Shown here one piece after another: positions 32,511 through 41,503 of a DNA stretch of 64,000 nt. Origin of the DNA: Paenibacillus campinasensis (GTDB taxonomy: Bacteria > Bacillota > Bacilli > Paenibacillales > Paenibacillaceae); NCBI RefSeq assembly GCF_002272015.1, contig NZ_NPBY01000067.1, positions 1-64,000 on the forward strand, read 5' to 3'. Each line of letters opens with the position of its first letter. Position 1 is the stretch's first letter. Below the pieces are notes generated by a model, which made no database searches, was not told where the DNA came from, and saw only the letters and a program-made list of their open reading frames with translations. A program made the position numbers and the translations under genes.

Positions 32511-34139
32511 ATGGAATACGGTATGCGTGATGCATTTACGGTCAGGGATTTATTCGGTGTGCCTCATTTTGAGGATGCAGCGCTGCTTGGCGGAGATGCC
32601 GGGCTGGACGTGCCGATCAGCCGTGTCAACGTGATGGAAGTGCCGGACGTGGTCGATTGGGTCAGACCGGGTGAATTCCTGATGACGACCGGATATCCGT
32701 TCAAGGAGGATCCGAACGCCCTGGTTACGCTGATTGCCCAGCTGAAGCAGAAGGGTGTGGTTGCGCTTGGCATCAAGACGAAGCGGTTTCTGGATGCCGT
32801 ACCCGAGGCGGCGATTCGGGCAGCTGATCAGTACGGTATTCCGCTCATTGAACTCCCCCCGGCTACGACCTTTTCCGATGTTGTTCGTGAAGTGATGGAG
32901 CGCGTGCTTGTTGCGGAATCGAGAGATTTATCGATTCTTCAGGGCCGCGTTCAACGCCTGTCCCACGTGCTGCTGCACGGGGATGGGCTTCCTGCATTTC
33001 TGAATCATCTACAGCTTATGATCAAGCATCCGGTCGCCCTGCTGGACCCCGAGAACCGCTGGACGGCTTCCCCTGCCGCCGAGGACTGGTGTGTTCAGAT
33101 TAATGAGGAGGCATGGAGCGGTTTGAGGGGAGAGCCGATGGCAGAGACGCAGTTTCTGCGCATGGGAGAGCGCCAGCTCCGCGTTCATGTGACTGCGGTA
33201 TCCGATGATGGCCCAAGATCCTTCCTGCTGCTTATCATCGAGGATGGCAGCAACTATGGGCCGGTGGATGCGCTCACTGTAACCTGGGCCGGGCGTCTGC
33301 TTGGCTTCGAGATCAGCAATATGCAGGCAAGAAAGACGATTGAAGCCAAATATTTCGACCAGTTTCTTCAGGACTGGATCAGCGGAAGGGTGGTCTCCTC
33401 TGTTGATCTGCGGCTGCGCGCAGAGGCCTGTGGATGGCCGCTGGAGCGCGGGGCTGCCTATGTGATTGGTGTCGCGGCGATGCGAAGCGTCAAAGCGGAT
33501 GTCAAGAAGCTGCAAGCCATCGCCAAACGGCTAAATGATGAGAGCGCTCTGTACAAAAATGCGGTGAAATGGACGGTGCTGGAAGGGGCGCTTGTCGTTC
33601 TCCTTACCTTTCGTCACGAGCAAGGCGAAGCCGGGGTGCCTGAGCGGCTCATCCGCCAAGCATGGGATATGCTGCAGGCAGCGCTGACCGGAGAAGCTGA
33701 AGCGCTGTGCCTGGGCCGGGAAGCTGTTGGTACCGGGGCTGTGCCTAACAGTTACAAGGATGCCAGACGCGCAGCCGAAGTGCGCAGCGTCTGCCGCCTA
33801 AGCGATACGGTGGTCCGCTTCGGCGATCTGGGCCTCTACCTGCTGCTCTACCGGCTTCAGGGAAGCGATGAGCTTGAGGTATACAAGCGGATGTATCTGC
33901 AGCCGCTGCTGGAGCTGGACACGCGGCAGAGCGGAGCGCTGCTGTCTACGCTGCGGACATACTTCCAGTGCAACTGCAATGCGAAGGAAACGGCGGAGCG
34001 GATGTTCGTGCATTACAACACGGTCAACTACCGGCTCGAACGGATCCGCAGCGAGCTTGGACTGAGGCTGGATGATCCGGAGACGAAGCTGATGCTTCAG
34101 CTGGCGCTGAAGCTGGAAGAGATCCAGGAGCTGAATTAA
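32511..34139 (+). CDS. pucR: PucR-family transcriptional regulator
   Basis: 542 residues. The N-terminal PucR domain (FTVRDLFGVPHFEDAALLGG, ISRVNVMEVPDVVDWVRPGE) is followed by a central GGDEF-like/CdaR region and the C-terminal PucR HTH (CNAKETAERMFVHYNTVNYR, LERIRSELGL). PucR proteins control purine degradation and related nitrogen-scavenging genes and respond to pathway intermediates. Located at the end of the transporter/hydrolase cluster, it is the obvious regulator of it. AGAGGATG precedes the ATG. Not necessarily the orthologue of B. subtilis PucR. Confidence 0.88.
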   Translation: MEYGMRDAFTVRDLFGVPHFEDAALLGGDAGLDVPISRVNVMEVPDVVDWVRPGEFLMTTGYPFKEDPNALVTLIAQLKQKGVVALGIKTKRFLDAVPEAAIRAADQYGIPLIELPPATTFSDVVREVMERVLVAESRDLSILQGRVQRLSHVLLHGDGLPAFLNHLQLMIKHPVALLDPENRWTASPAAEDWCVQINEEAWSGLRGEPMAETQFLRMGERQLRVHVTAVSDDGPRSFLLLIIEDGSNYGPVDALTVTWAGRLLGFEISNMQARKTIEAKYFDQFLQDWISGRVVSSVDLRLRAEACGWPLERGAAYVIGVAAMRSVKADVKKLQAIAKRLNDESALYKNAVKWTVLEGALVVLLTFRHEQGEAGVPERLIRQAWDMLQAALTGEAEALCLGREAVGTGAVPNSYKDARRAAEVRSVCRLSDTVVRFGDLGLYLLLYRLQGSDELEVYKRMYLQPLLELDTRQSGALLSTLRTYFQCNCNAKETAERMFVHYNTVNYRLERIRSELGLRLDDPETKLMLQLALKLEEIQELN

Positions 34140-34226
34140 TGAAACAGCCATCGCAGCAGCTAACCATACAACGTGGCAGAATGCTGCGGGGGCTTGTGTC
34201 AAGAAATGCTTTATGTTCTGCATACG

Positions 34227-34293
34227 CAAAAAAAGCCACTCCTTTACTAATGGCCGGGATAACCCGTGATTAAGCAAAGGAGGGCTTCTTTAT
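34227..34293. terminator. Convergent terminator between pucR and mtnA
   Basis: AAGCCACTCCTTT pairs with AAAGGAGGGCTT (one bulge) around a 30-nt loop holding a smaller GC hairpin; A and T runs on each side serve both directions. Confidence 0.7.
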
Positions 34294-34391
34294 TTATAAC
34301 GGTATCATTCTGCGTTCAAGATGACGCTTCAATCCTTGGCAGCCAGCCGGTGCGCGGCAGCGGCTGGCCGCTGAAATGGTCAGCAATGGCG

Positions 34392-35471
34392 CTACTCGAA
34401 CAGCTTCTTGAGATTCTCGCTGTATGGAGCCTGCACCATGCCTTTTTCGGTAATGATTGCCGTTACATATTCATTAGGCGTTACATCAAAGGCCGGGTTG
34501 TAGACCTTGACGCCATGAGGTGCAGTCCGCTTGCCAAAACCTTCGGTAATCTCTTCAGCCGGGCGTTCTTCGATCGGAATCTCCGCACCGGTCTTGGTGT
34601 TCAGATCGATGGTAGACAGCGGGCAGGCCACATAGAACGGGATGCCGTGAGCCTTGGCCAGCACGGCCAGGCCGTAGGTGCCGATCTTGTTCGCGACATC
34701 GCCGTTGGCCGCTACGCGATCCGTGCCGACGATGACAGCTTGCACCCAGCCCTTGGACATGACCATGGCTGCCATATTGTCGGCGAGCAGGGTGACGTCA
34801 ATGCCGGCCTGCTGAAGCTCGAATGCTGTCAGGCGGGCGCCCTGGAGCACGGGTCTTGTCTCATCGGCGAACACCTTGATGTTCATGCCCTGCTCGTGGG
34901 CAAGGTACATCGGTGCAAGCGCGGTGCCGTACTTGGCCGTAGCCAGACCGCCCGCATTGCAGTGCGTAAGGATGCCCATGCCATCCTTGAACAGCGGCAG
35001 GGCGTTCTCTCCGATGCGGCGGCAGACGTCTTCGTCTTCCGCGCGAATCGCTTCAGCCTCTGCCAGAAGTGCAGCATTCAAGGCGGTGCGGTCCGATAGG
35101 GTCTCGGCCAGCTTCTCGGCAGTCAGCTTTATGCGGTCCAGAGCCCAGAACAGATTAACGGCTGTCGGTCGAGATGTAGCAAGGTAATCGCATGTGGTCC
35201 GCACCTGCTGCAGCCATTCGCCAGGCTGGTCTCCGGCATATTGAAGGCCTCCGAGCACGACGCCGAAGGCAGCGGCTATCCCGATTGCAGGAGCTCCCCT
35301 GACCTTCATGGAATGGATGCCTTCCCATACTTCCTCGGGGGTGTACAGCTTGAGATAAACGATGTCCTCAGGCAGCAGGCGCTGATCCAGCAGAATCAGA
35401 TGGTCGCCGCCCCAGGAGACGGAGCTTAAAGGTTCATAGGTGTGGGTCTGGCCTGCAGATGTATAGCTCAT
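34392..35471 (-). CDS. mtnA: Methylthioribose-1-phosphate isomerase
   Basis: 359 residues of the eIF2B-like fold. It has KVRGAPAIGIAAAFGVVLG near the N-terminus, the catalytic-Cys segment LTHCNAGGLATAKYGTAL, and the Asp segment GTDRVAANGDVANKIGTYG. It converts 5-methylthioribose-1-phosphate to methylthioribulose-1-phosphate in the methionine salvage pathway. The start overlaps the mtnK stop (ATGA), so it is the second gene of an mtnKA operon. The rest of the pathway (mtnW, X, B, D) is not in this window. Confidence 0.95.
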   Translation of the reverse strand: MSYTSAGQTHTYEPLSSVSWGGDHLILLDQRLLPEDIVYLKLYTPEEVWEGIHSMKVRGAPAIGIAAAFGVVLGGLQYAGDQPGEWLQQVRTTCDYLATSRPTAVNLFWALDRIKLTAEKLAETLSDRTALNAALLAEAEAIRAEDEDVCRRIGENALPLFKDGMGILTHCNAGGLATAKYGTALAPMYLAHEQGMNIKVFADETRPVLQGARLTAFELQQAGIDVTLLADNMAAMVMSKGWVQAVIVGTDRVAANGDVANKIGTYGLAVLAKAHGIPFYVACPLSTIDLNTKTGAEIPIEERPAEEITEGFGKRTAPHGVKVYNPAFDVTPNEYVTAIITEKGMVQAPYSENLKKLFE

Positions 35472-36688
35472 ATCGAAACCTCATTTCCTGATGCTTGTTT
35501 AACGAGTTCAATCACATCATCGATGGACTTGATACTGCGATGATGACGAACGAGATTTTTACCGATGGCCAGCGCCTTGCGCTGTGCCGCTTCCCTGGCG
35601 GTAGCGTCTGCAATGGTATCAATATCGATAACGTGGGACAAACCGACGATACGGCGGATCATTTTGCAGCCTGCATAGCCTGCGGCATCCTGCAGCACCT
35701 GCAGGACGTAATGATCCTGATACCCCGGCGTGCGGGACATTTCATCCAGCAGGTCTGCATTCCATAGCTGCCGGAAGTTCCGCTCATAATGGTTCCATAC
35801 ATCCTGCGACATCTGTACAAGCCGCTGCTCCCGGAGCTGCTGCGCTTTCGGATCGGCAGCCCAGCCCGGTGTGGCGGCGTAGTTCAATAGCAGATTGCCG
35901 ATAACTGCCCCGATATCGAAGCCCATCGGGCCGAAGAAGGCAAACTCCGGATCGATCACCTTGGTGGACTCCGCCCTTACGAAGATGCTTCCGGTATGGA
36001 GATCCCCATGAAGAAGGGCTTGTCCTTGCGTGAGGAACTTGTGCCGCAGCAGCGTCACTTCAAAATGCAATTCGGTATCGCTGCGCAGCGCCTCGGCTTC
36101 ATCTGCGATGCTGTCCGGGTAGCTGTTGTTCGGAGAATCCCGGTAAGGATCCTCGAAGATCAGATCCTCTGTAATCTTGCACAAATCCGGATTTATGAAG
36201 CGTCCGGCAAGCTCCTTCTTCTTCTGCTGGTTCATGCCGAGATCGGAAGTATAGAACAAGGTTCTGGCAAGGAATTCGCCGATATGCTCCGCAAACTTCG
36301 GATAGCTGTTTCCTTCAATCAGACCTTTGCGCATAATCGTATATTCGCTCAGATCCTCCATGATCGTGTATGCCATCTCGTCCGAATAACCGTACACTTC
36401 GGGAACGAGAGCCGGGCAGAGTGAATGCTCCATTTCGAGCGCCTCGCGTTCGATGCGAGCCCGGTCAAGCGATAGCGGCCAGGATTCACCGACGACTTTG
36501 GCATAAGGAACCGCCTGTTTGATAATGAGGCTGTGATCCGAATGCTTGGCGGTGACATGAAACACCAGATTCAAATTTCCATCGCCGATTTCCCGGCATT
36601 CAAGTTCGGCTTGATCCGGGAAACGGCCCGGTAAACTTTTGGCCAGCTGTATAGCTTCTTCCGCGGTGAGCGGATGATATGCAGACAT
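35468..36688 (-). CDS. mtnK: 5-Methylthioribose kinase
   Basis: 406 residues. Choline-kinase-like fold with GDGNLNLVFHVTAKHSDHSL in the N-lobe, the catalytic loop QALLHGDLHTGSIFV (His-Gly-Asp) and the metal-binding VIDPEFAFFGPMGFDIGAVI. It phosphorylates methylthioribose, the product of MTA nucleosidase. RBS GGGGGTGA before the ATG. I looked for an S-box (SAM) riboswitch upstream, as in Bacillus mtnKA, and did not see its core, so regulation here may differ. Confidence 0.95.
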   Translation of the reverse strand: MSAYHPLTAEEAIQLAKSLPGRFPDQAELECREIGDGNLNLVFHVTAKHSDHSLIIKQAVPYAKVVGESWPLSLDRARIEREALEMEHSLCPALVPEVYGYSDEMAYTIMEDLSEYTIMRKGLIEGNSYPKFAEHIGEFLARTLFYTSDLGMNQQKKKELAGRFINPDLCKITEDLIFEDPYRDSPNNSYPDSIADEAEALRSDTELHFEVTLLRHKFLTQGQALLHGDLHTGSIFVRAESTKVIDPEFAFFGPMGFDIGAVIGNLLLNYAATPGWAADPKAQQLREQRLVQMSQDVWNHYERNFRQLWNADLLDEMSRTPGYQDHYVLQVLQDAAGYAGCKMIRRIVGLSHVIDIDTIADATAREAAQRKALAIGKNLVRHHRSIKSIDDVIELVKQASGNEVSI

Positions 36689-36790
36689 AAACTGTCACCC
36701 CCAAATATGATAGAAGAAATTAAAGCCAACTTATGTGCTTGGTATTAGTAGTATAACGTTTTTTCGCGGTTTTTGTATATTTTTTTGGAT

Positions 36791-36830
36791 ATTGGCGAAT
36801 GGATGCGCTTTGATTCGAAACATTGGCGAA
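36791..36830. repeat. Direct repeat upstream of dps
   Basis: ATTGGCGAA at 36791-36799 and again at 36822-36830, 31 bp apart (three helical turns), just before TATAAT at 36840-36845. Candidate binding site for a stress regulator; inference only. Confidence 0.3.
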
Positions 36831-36982
36831 CGGGTATGCTATAATTAGACTCTCGGCATGTAAGGAACGATCAGGAAATAGACTTCGGGCGCCGGGAAGA
36901 ATATCGTGAGCAATCCCTGGCCCGCTGAACCTTCATTCTGCGAGTAGGGATGTACCACTTTATAAAAAGGAAGGGATAAACC

Positions 36983-37459
36983 ATGGCGAAAGCTTCTTCG
37001 AACAAATCGGCAGGCAAAACCAAAAGCTCGGGAATTGAACAGCTGCTGAATCAGCAGGTGGCTAACTTGAACGTGCTGTATGTGAAGCTCCATCATTACC
37101 ACTGGTACGTAACCGGTGAGCAGTTCTATGCTTTGCATGAGAAATTTGAGGAATTGTATAATGAGGTCACGCTGAAAATGGACGAGGTTGCTGAGCGCAT
37201 GCTGGCCCTGAAAGCCAAACCGGCTTCCACGATGAAGGACTATCTGGACCTTGCGACCGTTCAGGAAGCGTCCGGCAAAGAGGATGCCCGCAAAATGGTG
37301 CAAACGCTGATCGAGGACTTTGCTACGGTGGCGGAAGAGCTGCAGGAAGGCATCGATATGGCGGAAGAAGCCGGAGATGCTCCGACTGCAGATATGTTAA
37401 CAGGATTTAAAGCAGACTTTGAAAAGCATATGTGGATGCTTCGTTCATTCTTGGGGTAA
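36983..37459 (+). CDS. dps: Dps-family DNA-protecting ferritin
   Basis: 158 residues. A Lys/Ser-rich N-terminal tail (MAKASSNKSAGKTKSSG), of the kind that binds DNA in some Dps proteins, precedes the four-helix ferritin fold. The ferroxidase residues are in LHHYHWYVTGEQFYALHEKF and the helix ELYNEVTLKMDEVAERM. It would form dodecamers that oxidise and store iron with hydrogen peroxide and protect DNA in starved or stressed cells. RBS AAGGAAGGG. It is adjacent to the SUF operon but on its own transcript. A direct repeat and TATAAT lie upstream. Confidence 0.93.
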   Translation: MAKASSNKSAGKTKSSGIEQLLNQQVANLNVLYVKLHHYHWYVTGEQFYALHEKFEELYNEVTLKMDEVAERMLALKAKPASTMKDYLDLATVQEASGKEDARKMVQTLIEDFATVAEELQEGIDMAEEAGDAPTADMLTGFKADFEKHMWMLRSFLG

Positions 37460-37491
37460 GCTCCAAGGGAGAGCAATCCTGCTGCCTGATC

Positions 37492-37526
37492 ACAGGCCTG
37501 GCCGGGGACGGTCAGGTCTGTTTCTC
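37492..37526 (+). terminator. Terminator after dps
   Basis: ACAGGCCTGGCC pairs with GGTCAGGTCTGT over 12 positions (two G-U), then TTTCTCTT. Confidence 0.65.
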
Positions 37527-37603
37527 TTATTTCGCAAAGTCCGCCGCCTGCCCTGTTAGCGGCTTGTCCGGTTGAAATACGTCACTTTTTATTATAAAAT
37601 GGC

Positions 37604-37632
37604 TTGAGAATCAGTGAGAATCAGTTTAGAAT
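37604..37632 (+). promoter_or_regulatory. suf operon promoter with tandem repeat
   Basis: TTGAGA (37604-37609), exactly 17 bp, TAGAAT (37627-37632). The decamer GAGAATCAGT occurs twice in perfect tandem at 37606-37625, covering part of the -35 and the spacer. The start codon of sufC is about 100 nt downstream. A repressor bound to the tandem repeat would block this promoter. Confidence 0.6.
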
Positions 37633-37737
37633 AATTACAAACAAGTAATTGTTCTATATGGATGAAATCAGGGCGTCCAATCCTGTTATCATAATTGAGG
37701 ACACACTATACTAACTATTCGACGGAGGGAATCGAAC

Positions 37738-38520
37738 ATGTCAACAAAGTTTGTCATTGAAGGATTGAAAGCAACAATCGAAGGGAAAGAGATTTTGAAA
37801 GGAATCGACCTGGAGATTAAAGGCGGAGAAGTTCATGCGGTTATGGGACCGAACGGTACTGGTAAAAGTACGCTGGCATCCGCGCTTATGGGACATCCAA
37901 AATATGAAGTAACTGACGGCAGTGTAACGCTGAATGGCGAAGACGTACTCGACATGGAAGTGGATGAGCGCGCTCGCGCTGGCCTGTTCCTGGCAATGCA
38001 ATATCCGAGCGAGATCGCTGGTGTGACCAATTCCGACTTCCTGCGCAGTGCAATCAACGCACGCCGCGGCGAAGGCAACGAAATTTCCCTCATTAAGTTT
38101 ATCCGCCAGATGGAGACCAAGATGAAGGAACTGGAGATGAACCCGGAGTTCGCTCACCGTTACCTTAATGAAGGCTTCTCCGGCGGTGAGAAGAAGCGGA
38201 ACGAAATTCTGCAAATGCTGATGCTGGATCCGAAAATTGTCGTACTGGACGAAATCGACTCCGGTCTGGATATCGACGCACTGAGAATCGTAGCTAACGG
38301 TGTAAATGCGATGAAATCCGAAGAACGCGGTTTTCTGATTATTACCCACTATCAGCGGTTGCTTAACTATATTACACCAGATTATGTGCACGTAATGATG
38401 CAAGGACGCATCGTGAAGTCCGGCGGTCCTGAGCTGGCTGAGCGTCTGGAAGCGGACGGATACGACTGGATCAAGGAAGAGCTGGGCATTACAGACGAAA
38501 CTGTAGGACAAGAAGCGTAA
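37738..38520 (+). CDS. sufC: Fe-S cluster assembly ATPase SufC
   Basis: 260 residues. ABC-type ATPase with Walker A GPNGTGKSTLASAL, signature GFSGGEKKRNEILQMLML and Walker B VVLDEIDSGLDIDAL. SufC drives conformational change in the SufBCD scaffold where Fe-S clusters are built. First gene of a sufCDSUB operon, the standard Firmicutes order. RBS GGAGGG before the ATG. Confidence 0.97.
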   Translation: MSTKFVIEGLKATIEGKEILKGIDLEIKGGEVHAVMGPNGTGKSTLASALMGHPKYEVTDGSVTLNGEDVLDMEVDERARAGLFLAMQYPSEIAGVTNSDFLRSAINARRGEGNEISLIKFIRQMETKMKELEMNPEFAHRYLNEGFSGGEKKRNEILQMLMLDPKIVVLDEIDSGLDIDALRIVANGVNAMKSEERGFLIITHYQRLLNYITPDYVHVMMQGRIVKSGGPELAERLEADGYDWIKEELGITDETVGQEA

Positions 38521-38542
38521 ATAGACGGGAGGAGGAAACGAT

Positions 38543-39847
38543 ATGACTACACAAACCATTCTTCCGGTCAACGCTGAAGCTTTGAAAGCTTTGTCCGCAA
38601 GCAAGCAGGAGCCAGCATGGCTTACTGAGAGCAGACTGGAATCGCTTGAGCTGGCCGGACAGCTTGAGCTGCCGAAGCTGGAGAAGCAACGCATCGAGAA
38701 ATGGGCGATTAACAGCTACGGTCAATTCAAGGAGGGCGCTTCACTTGCTTCGCTTGACGATCTGCCGGAGCATGTTGCGAAGCTGGTGGCAGGCTCCAGA
38801 GAAGGCGGCCTGGTCATTCAGCGCAACTCGGGTGCGGTTCATGCGAGCCTCTCGCCAGAGCTGGCCGCGAAAGGCGTCATTTTCACAGATCTTCAGACGG
38901 CGGTCAGAGAGCATGCTGATCTGGTGAAACCGTATCTGCATCAAGCTGTGAAGCGTGACGAGCACAGCATGGCTGCACTGCATGCCGCGCTCTGGAACGG
39001 CGGAGTGTTTCTGTATGTGCCTAAAAATGTCGAGGTGGATGCACCGCTTCAGGCCATCTTCCTCGTTGATGATGCGGAAGCAACGTTTGCGCCGCATGTG
39101 CTCGTTGTAGCCGAAGCGAACAGCCAGGTTACGTACGTGGACAACTATGTTTCGGATTCGCTGTCTGCGCCTATCACACACAACGGAGCGGTTGAGGTAT
39201 TTGTCAAGAACGGAGCGAAGGTCCGTTATGCGACCGTTCACCAGCTGGCTGAAGGTGCAACTGATGTGACATTCCGTCGCGCTGTGATCGACAACGACGC
39301 CTCCATCGAATGGATCGTTGGCGAGATGAACGACGGCGATACCGCGAGCGATACGATGAGCATTCTGAAAGGGAACGGCTCCACTTCGGATGCCAAAGTC
39401 ATCGCAGTAGGTTCCGGTTCTCAGAAGATTAACTATACAACACAGGCGAAGCATTTCGGAAAAAGCTCCGCTTCTCAGATGATTACCCGTGCCGTCATGA
39501 GGGAAGAAGCTCAGGCGATCATTAACGGGATCACCAAAATCGAGAAGGGCGCTACGAAAGCTGACGGTCAGCAGACCGAACGCGTGCTCATGCTGAGCCC
39601 GAAAGCGCGCGGTGACGCCAACCCGATCCTGCTCATTGATGAGGATGATGTGACGGCAGGACACGCGGCTTCTGTCGGTCAGGTTAACCAGGAGCAAATC
39701 CACTACCTGATGTCGCGCGGCATTTCCCGCCGTGTTGCAGAATCGCTGATCATTTACGGCTTCCTGGCTCCGGTTGTCAGCGAAATTCCGCTTGAAGGTC
39801 TCCGTGACCAGCTTCAAGGGCTTGTTGAAAGGAAGCTGGGACAATGA
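38543..39847 (+). CDS. sufD: Fe-S cluster assembly protein SufD
   Basis: 434 residues, beta-helix scaffold protein. FLYVPKNVEVDAPLQAIFLV and the C-terminal half with VLMLSPKARGDANPILLIDE, DDVTAGHAASVGQ and LMSRGISRRVAESL are diagnostic. The DVTAGHAA His is the residue equivalent to the SufD site used in cluster formation. It partners SufB and SufC. It overlaps sufS by four bases. RBS GGAGGAGG. Confidence 0.96.
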   Translation: MTTQTILPVNAEALKALSASKQEPAWLTESRLESLELAGQLELPKLEKQRIEKWAINSYGQFKEGASLASLDDLPEHVAKLVAGSREGGLVIQRNSGAVHASLSPELAAKGVIFTDLQTAVREHADLVKPYLHQAVKRDEHSMAALHAALWNGGVFLYVPKNVEVDAPLQAIFLVDDAEATFAPHVLVVAEANSQVTYVDNYVSDSLSAPITHNGAVEVFVKNGAKVRYATVHQLAEGATDVTFRRAVIDNDASIEWIVGEMNDGDTASDTMSILKGNGSTSDAKVIAVGSGSQKINYTTQAKHFGKSSASQMITRAVMREEAQAIINGITKIEKGATKADGQQTERVLMLSPKARGDANPILLIDEDDVTAGHAASVGQVNQEQIHYLMSRGISRRVAESLIIYGFLAPVVSEIPLEGLRDQLQGLVERKLGQ

Positions 39848-41067
39848 TACCTTCATCCGTCCGTGAATGGTTCCCGATCCTTCATCAGGAGATCAACGGA
39901 CATCCGCTGGTGTATCTCGATAACGCCGCGACTTCCCAGAAGCCGCGGCAGGTTATCGATGCGGTCAAGCGCTATTATGAGTGGGAGAACTCGAATGTGC
40001 ACCGCGGCGTACACACGCTGGGCAGCCGTGCAACGGATGCCTATGAAGGGGCCCGGGAGAAGGTCGCCCGTTTTATTAATGCCGAAAGCGCTGAGCAGAT
40101 TATTTTCAATCGAGGGACTACGGTTGGCTTGAATTTGGTCGCCTCGTCCTACGCACGCTCGGTTTGTGGTCCAGGCGATGAAATCGTCTTGACCGAAATG
40201 GAGCATCACAGCAATCTCATTCCGTGGCAGCAGGCCGCGCTCGCGACTGGCGCCACACTGAAATATATCCCGCTTCAACCGGACGGAACGATCCGGGTAG
40301 AAGATGTGGAACAGACGGTTACTGACCGGACGAAGCTCGTGGCGATCGCCTATGTGTCCAATGTGATGGGCGTTGTTCATCCCGTGAAGCAGATTGCCGA
40401 GATTGCGCATCGTCATGGAGCGGTGATCGTGGTTGACGGAGCGCAGAGCACTCCGCATATGAAGGTGGATGTGCAGGAGCTTGGAATTGATTTTTATGCC
40501 TTTTCCGGGCATAAGATGTGTGCTCCAACCGGCATCGGTGCACTGTACGGGAAGAAGGAGCTACTGAATCGCATGGAGCCGATTGAATTCGGCGGCGAGA
40601 TGATTAACGATGTCGGTTTGTATGAGTCCAATTGGAAGGAGCTCCCTTGGAAGTTTGAGGGAGGCACGCCGATTATCGCAGGTGCTGTTGGCCTGGGAGC
40701 TGCCATTGATTTCCTTGAAGAGATCGGTCTGGATGCGATCGAACAGCATGAGACGAAGCTGGCGGCATATGCGATGAACCGCTTGTCCGAGATCGAAGGG
40801 ATTCGGCTGCACGGCCCGCGCGAGCGGAAGGTGGGTCTCGTTACTTTTAACCTCGGAGATGTTCATCCGCATGATGTCGCTACGGTACTGGATGCGCAAG
40901 GTATCGCTATTCGGGCAGGACACCACTGCTGTCAGCCGCTGATGCGCTGGCTCAAGGAAAGTTCTACAGCACGGGCCAGCTTTTATCTGTATAATACAGA
41001 AGAGGACATCGATCGATTAGTGAGCGCCTTAATCCAGACAAAGGAGTATTTTGGCGATGCAACTTGA
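39844..41067 (+). CDS. sufS: Cysteine desulfurase SufS
   Basis: 407 residues, PLP-dependent type II desulfurase. The N-terminus VYLDNAATSQKPRQVIDAV, the PLP-lysine motif DFYAFSGHKMCAPTGIGALY and the catalytic Cys loop IAIRAGHHCCQPLM are present. It removes sulfur from cysteine as persulfide and passes it to SufU. The start overlaps the sufD stop; the end overlaps sufU by 11 bases. Confidence 0.97.
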   Translation: MIPSSVREWFPILHQEINGHPLVYLDNAATSQKPRQVIDAVKRYYEWENSNVHRGVHTLGSRATDAYEGAREKVARFINAESAEQIIFNRGTTVGLNLVASSYARSVCGPGDEIVLTEMEHHSNLIPWQQAALATGATLKYIPLQPDGTIRVEDVEQTVTDRTKLVAIAYVSNVMGVVHPVKQIAEIAHRHGAVIVVDGAQSTPHMKVDVQELGIDFYAFSGHKMCAPTGIGALYGKKELLNRMEPIEFGGEMINDVGLYESNWKELPWKFEGGTPIIAGAVGLGAAIDFLEEIGLDAIEQHETKLAAYAMNRLSEIEGIRLHGPRERKVGLVTFNLGDVHPHDVATVLDAQGIAIRAGHHCCQPLMRWLKESSTARASFYLYNTEEDIDRLVSALIQTKEYFGDAT

Positions 41068-41479
41068 CGATTTATATAGACGTGTCATAATGGATCATTA
41101 TAAAAATCCGCGAAATCGCGGGAAATTTGAAGACGATGCCGTTACGGTGGATCTGAACAATCCGACCTGCGGCGATCGGATCTCCTTGCAGCTGAAGATT
41201 GATCATGGCGTGGTGAGCGATGCCATGTACACAGGCGAAGGATGCTCCATCAGCATGTCGTCGGCTTCGATGATGACAGACGCCGTCAAAGGCAAATCTC
41301 TCGGAGAAGCGCTTGAGCTTGCATCCCGATTCTCTGCTCTGATGCAGGGGGAACCTGTGGAGTTTGAAGAATATGAGGATATTGAAGCCCTATCCGGTGT
41401 AAATAAGTTTCCTGCGCGCATCAAGTGTGCAACACTGGCGTGGAACGCACTGCGAAAAGGAATTGAATCAGAGCAGTAA
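41057..41479 (+). CDS. sufU: SufU sulfur-transfer protein
   Basis: About 140 residues. The zinc/sulfur ligands are in NPTCGDRISLQL, GEGCSISMSSASMM and FPARIKCATLAWNAL, as in zinc-dependent SufU, which accepts the persulfide from SufS. The insertion between the first two Cys motifs is of the SufU type rather than IscU. The ATG at 41057 is preferred: AAGGAG lies 10 nt upstream. Confidence 0.96.
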   Translation: MQLDDLYRRVIMDHYKNPRNRGKFEDDAVTVDLNNPTCGDRISLQLKIDHGVVSDAMYTGEGCSISMSSASMMTDAVKGKSLGEALELASRFSALMQGEPVEFEEYEDIEALSGVNKFPARIKCATLAWNALRKGIESEQ

Positions 41480-41503
41480 TATTACGATAGGGAGGTAAGA
41501 TTA

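Noticed and set aside
36689..36990. S-box riboswitch upstream of mtnK
   Set aside because: The conserved core was not found on the minus strand.
38741..39856. Minus-strand frame opposite sufD
   Set aside because: Shadow of sufD without signals of its own.
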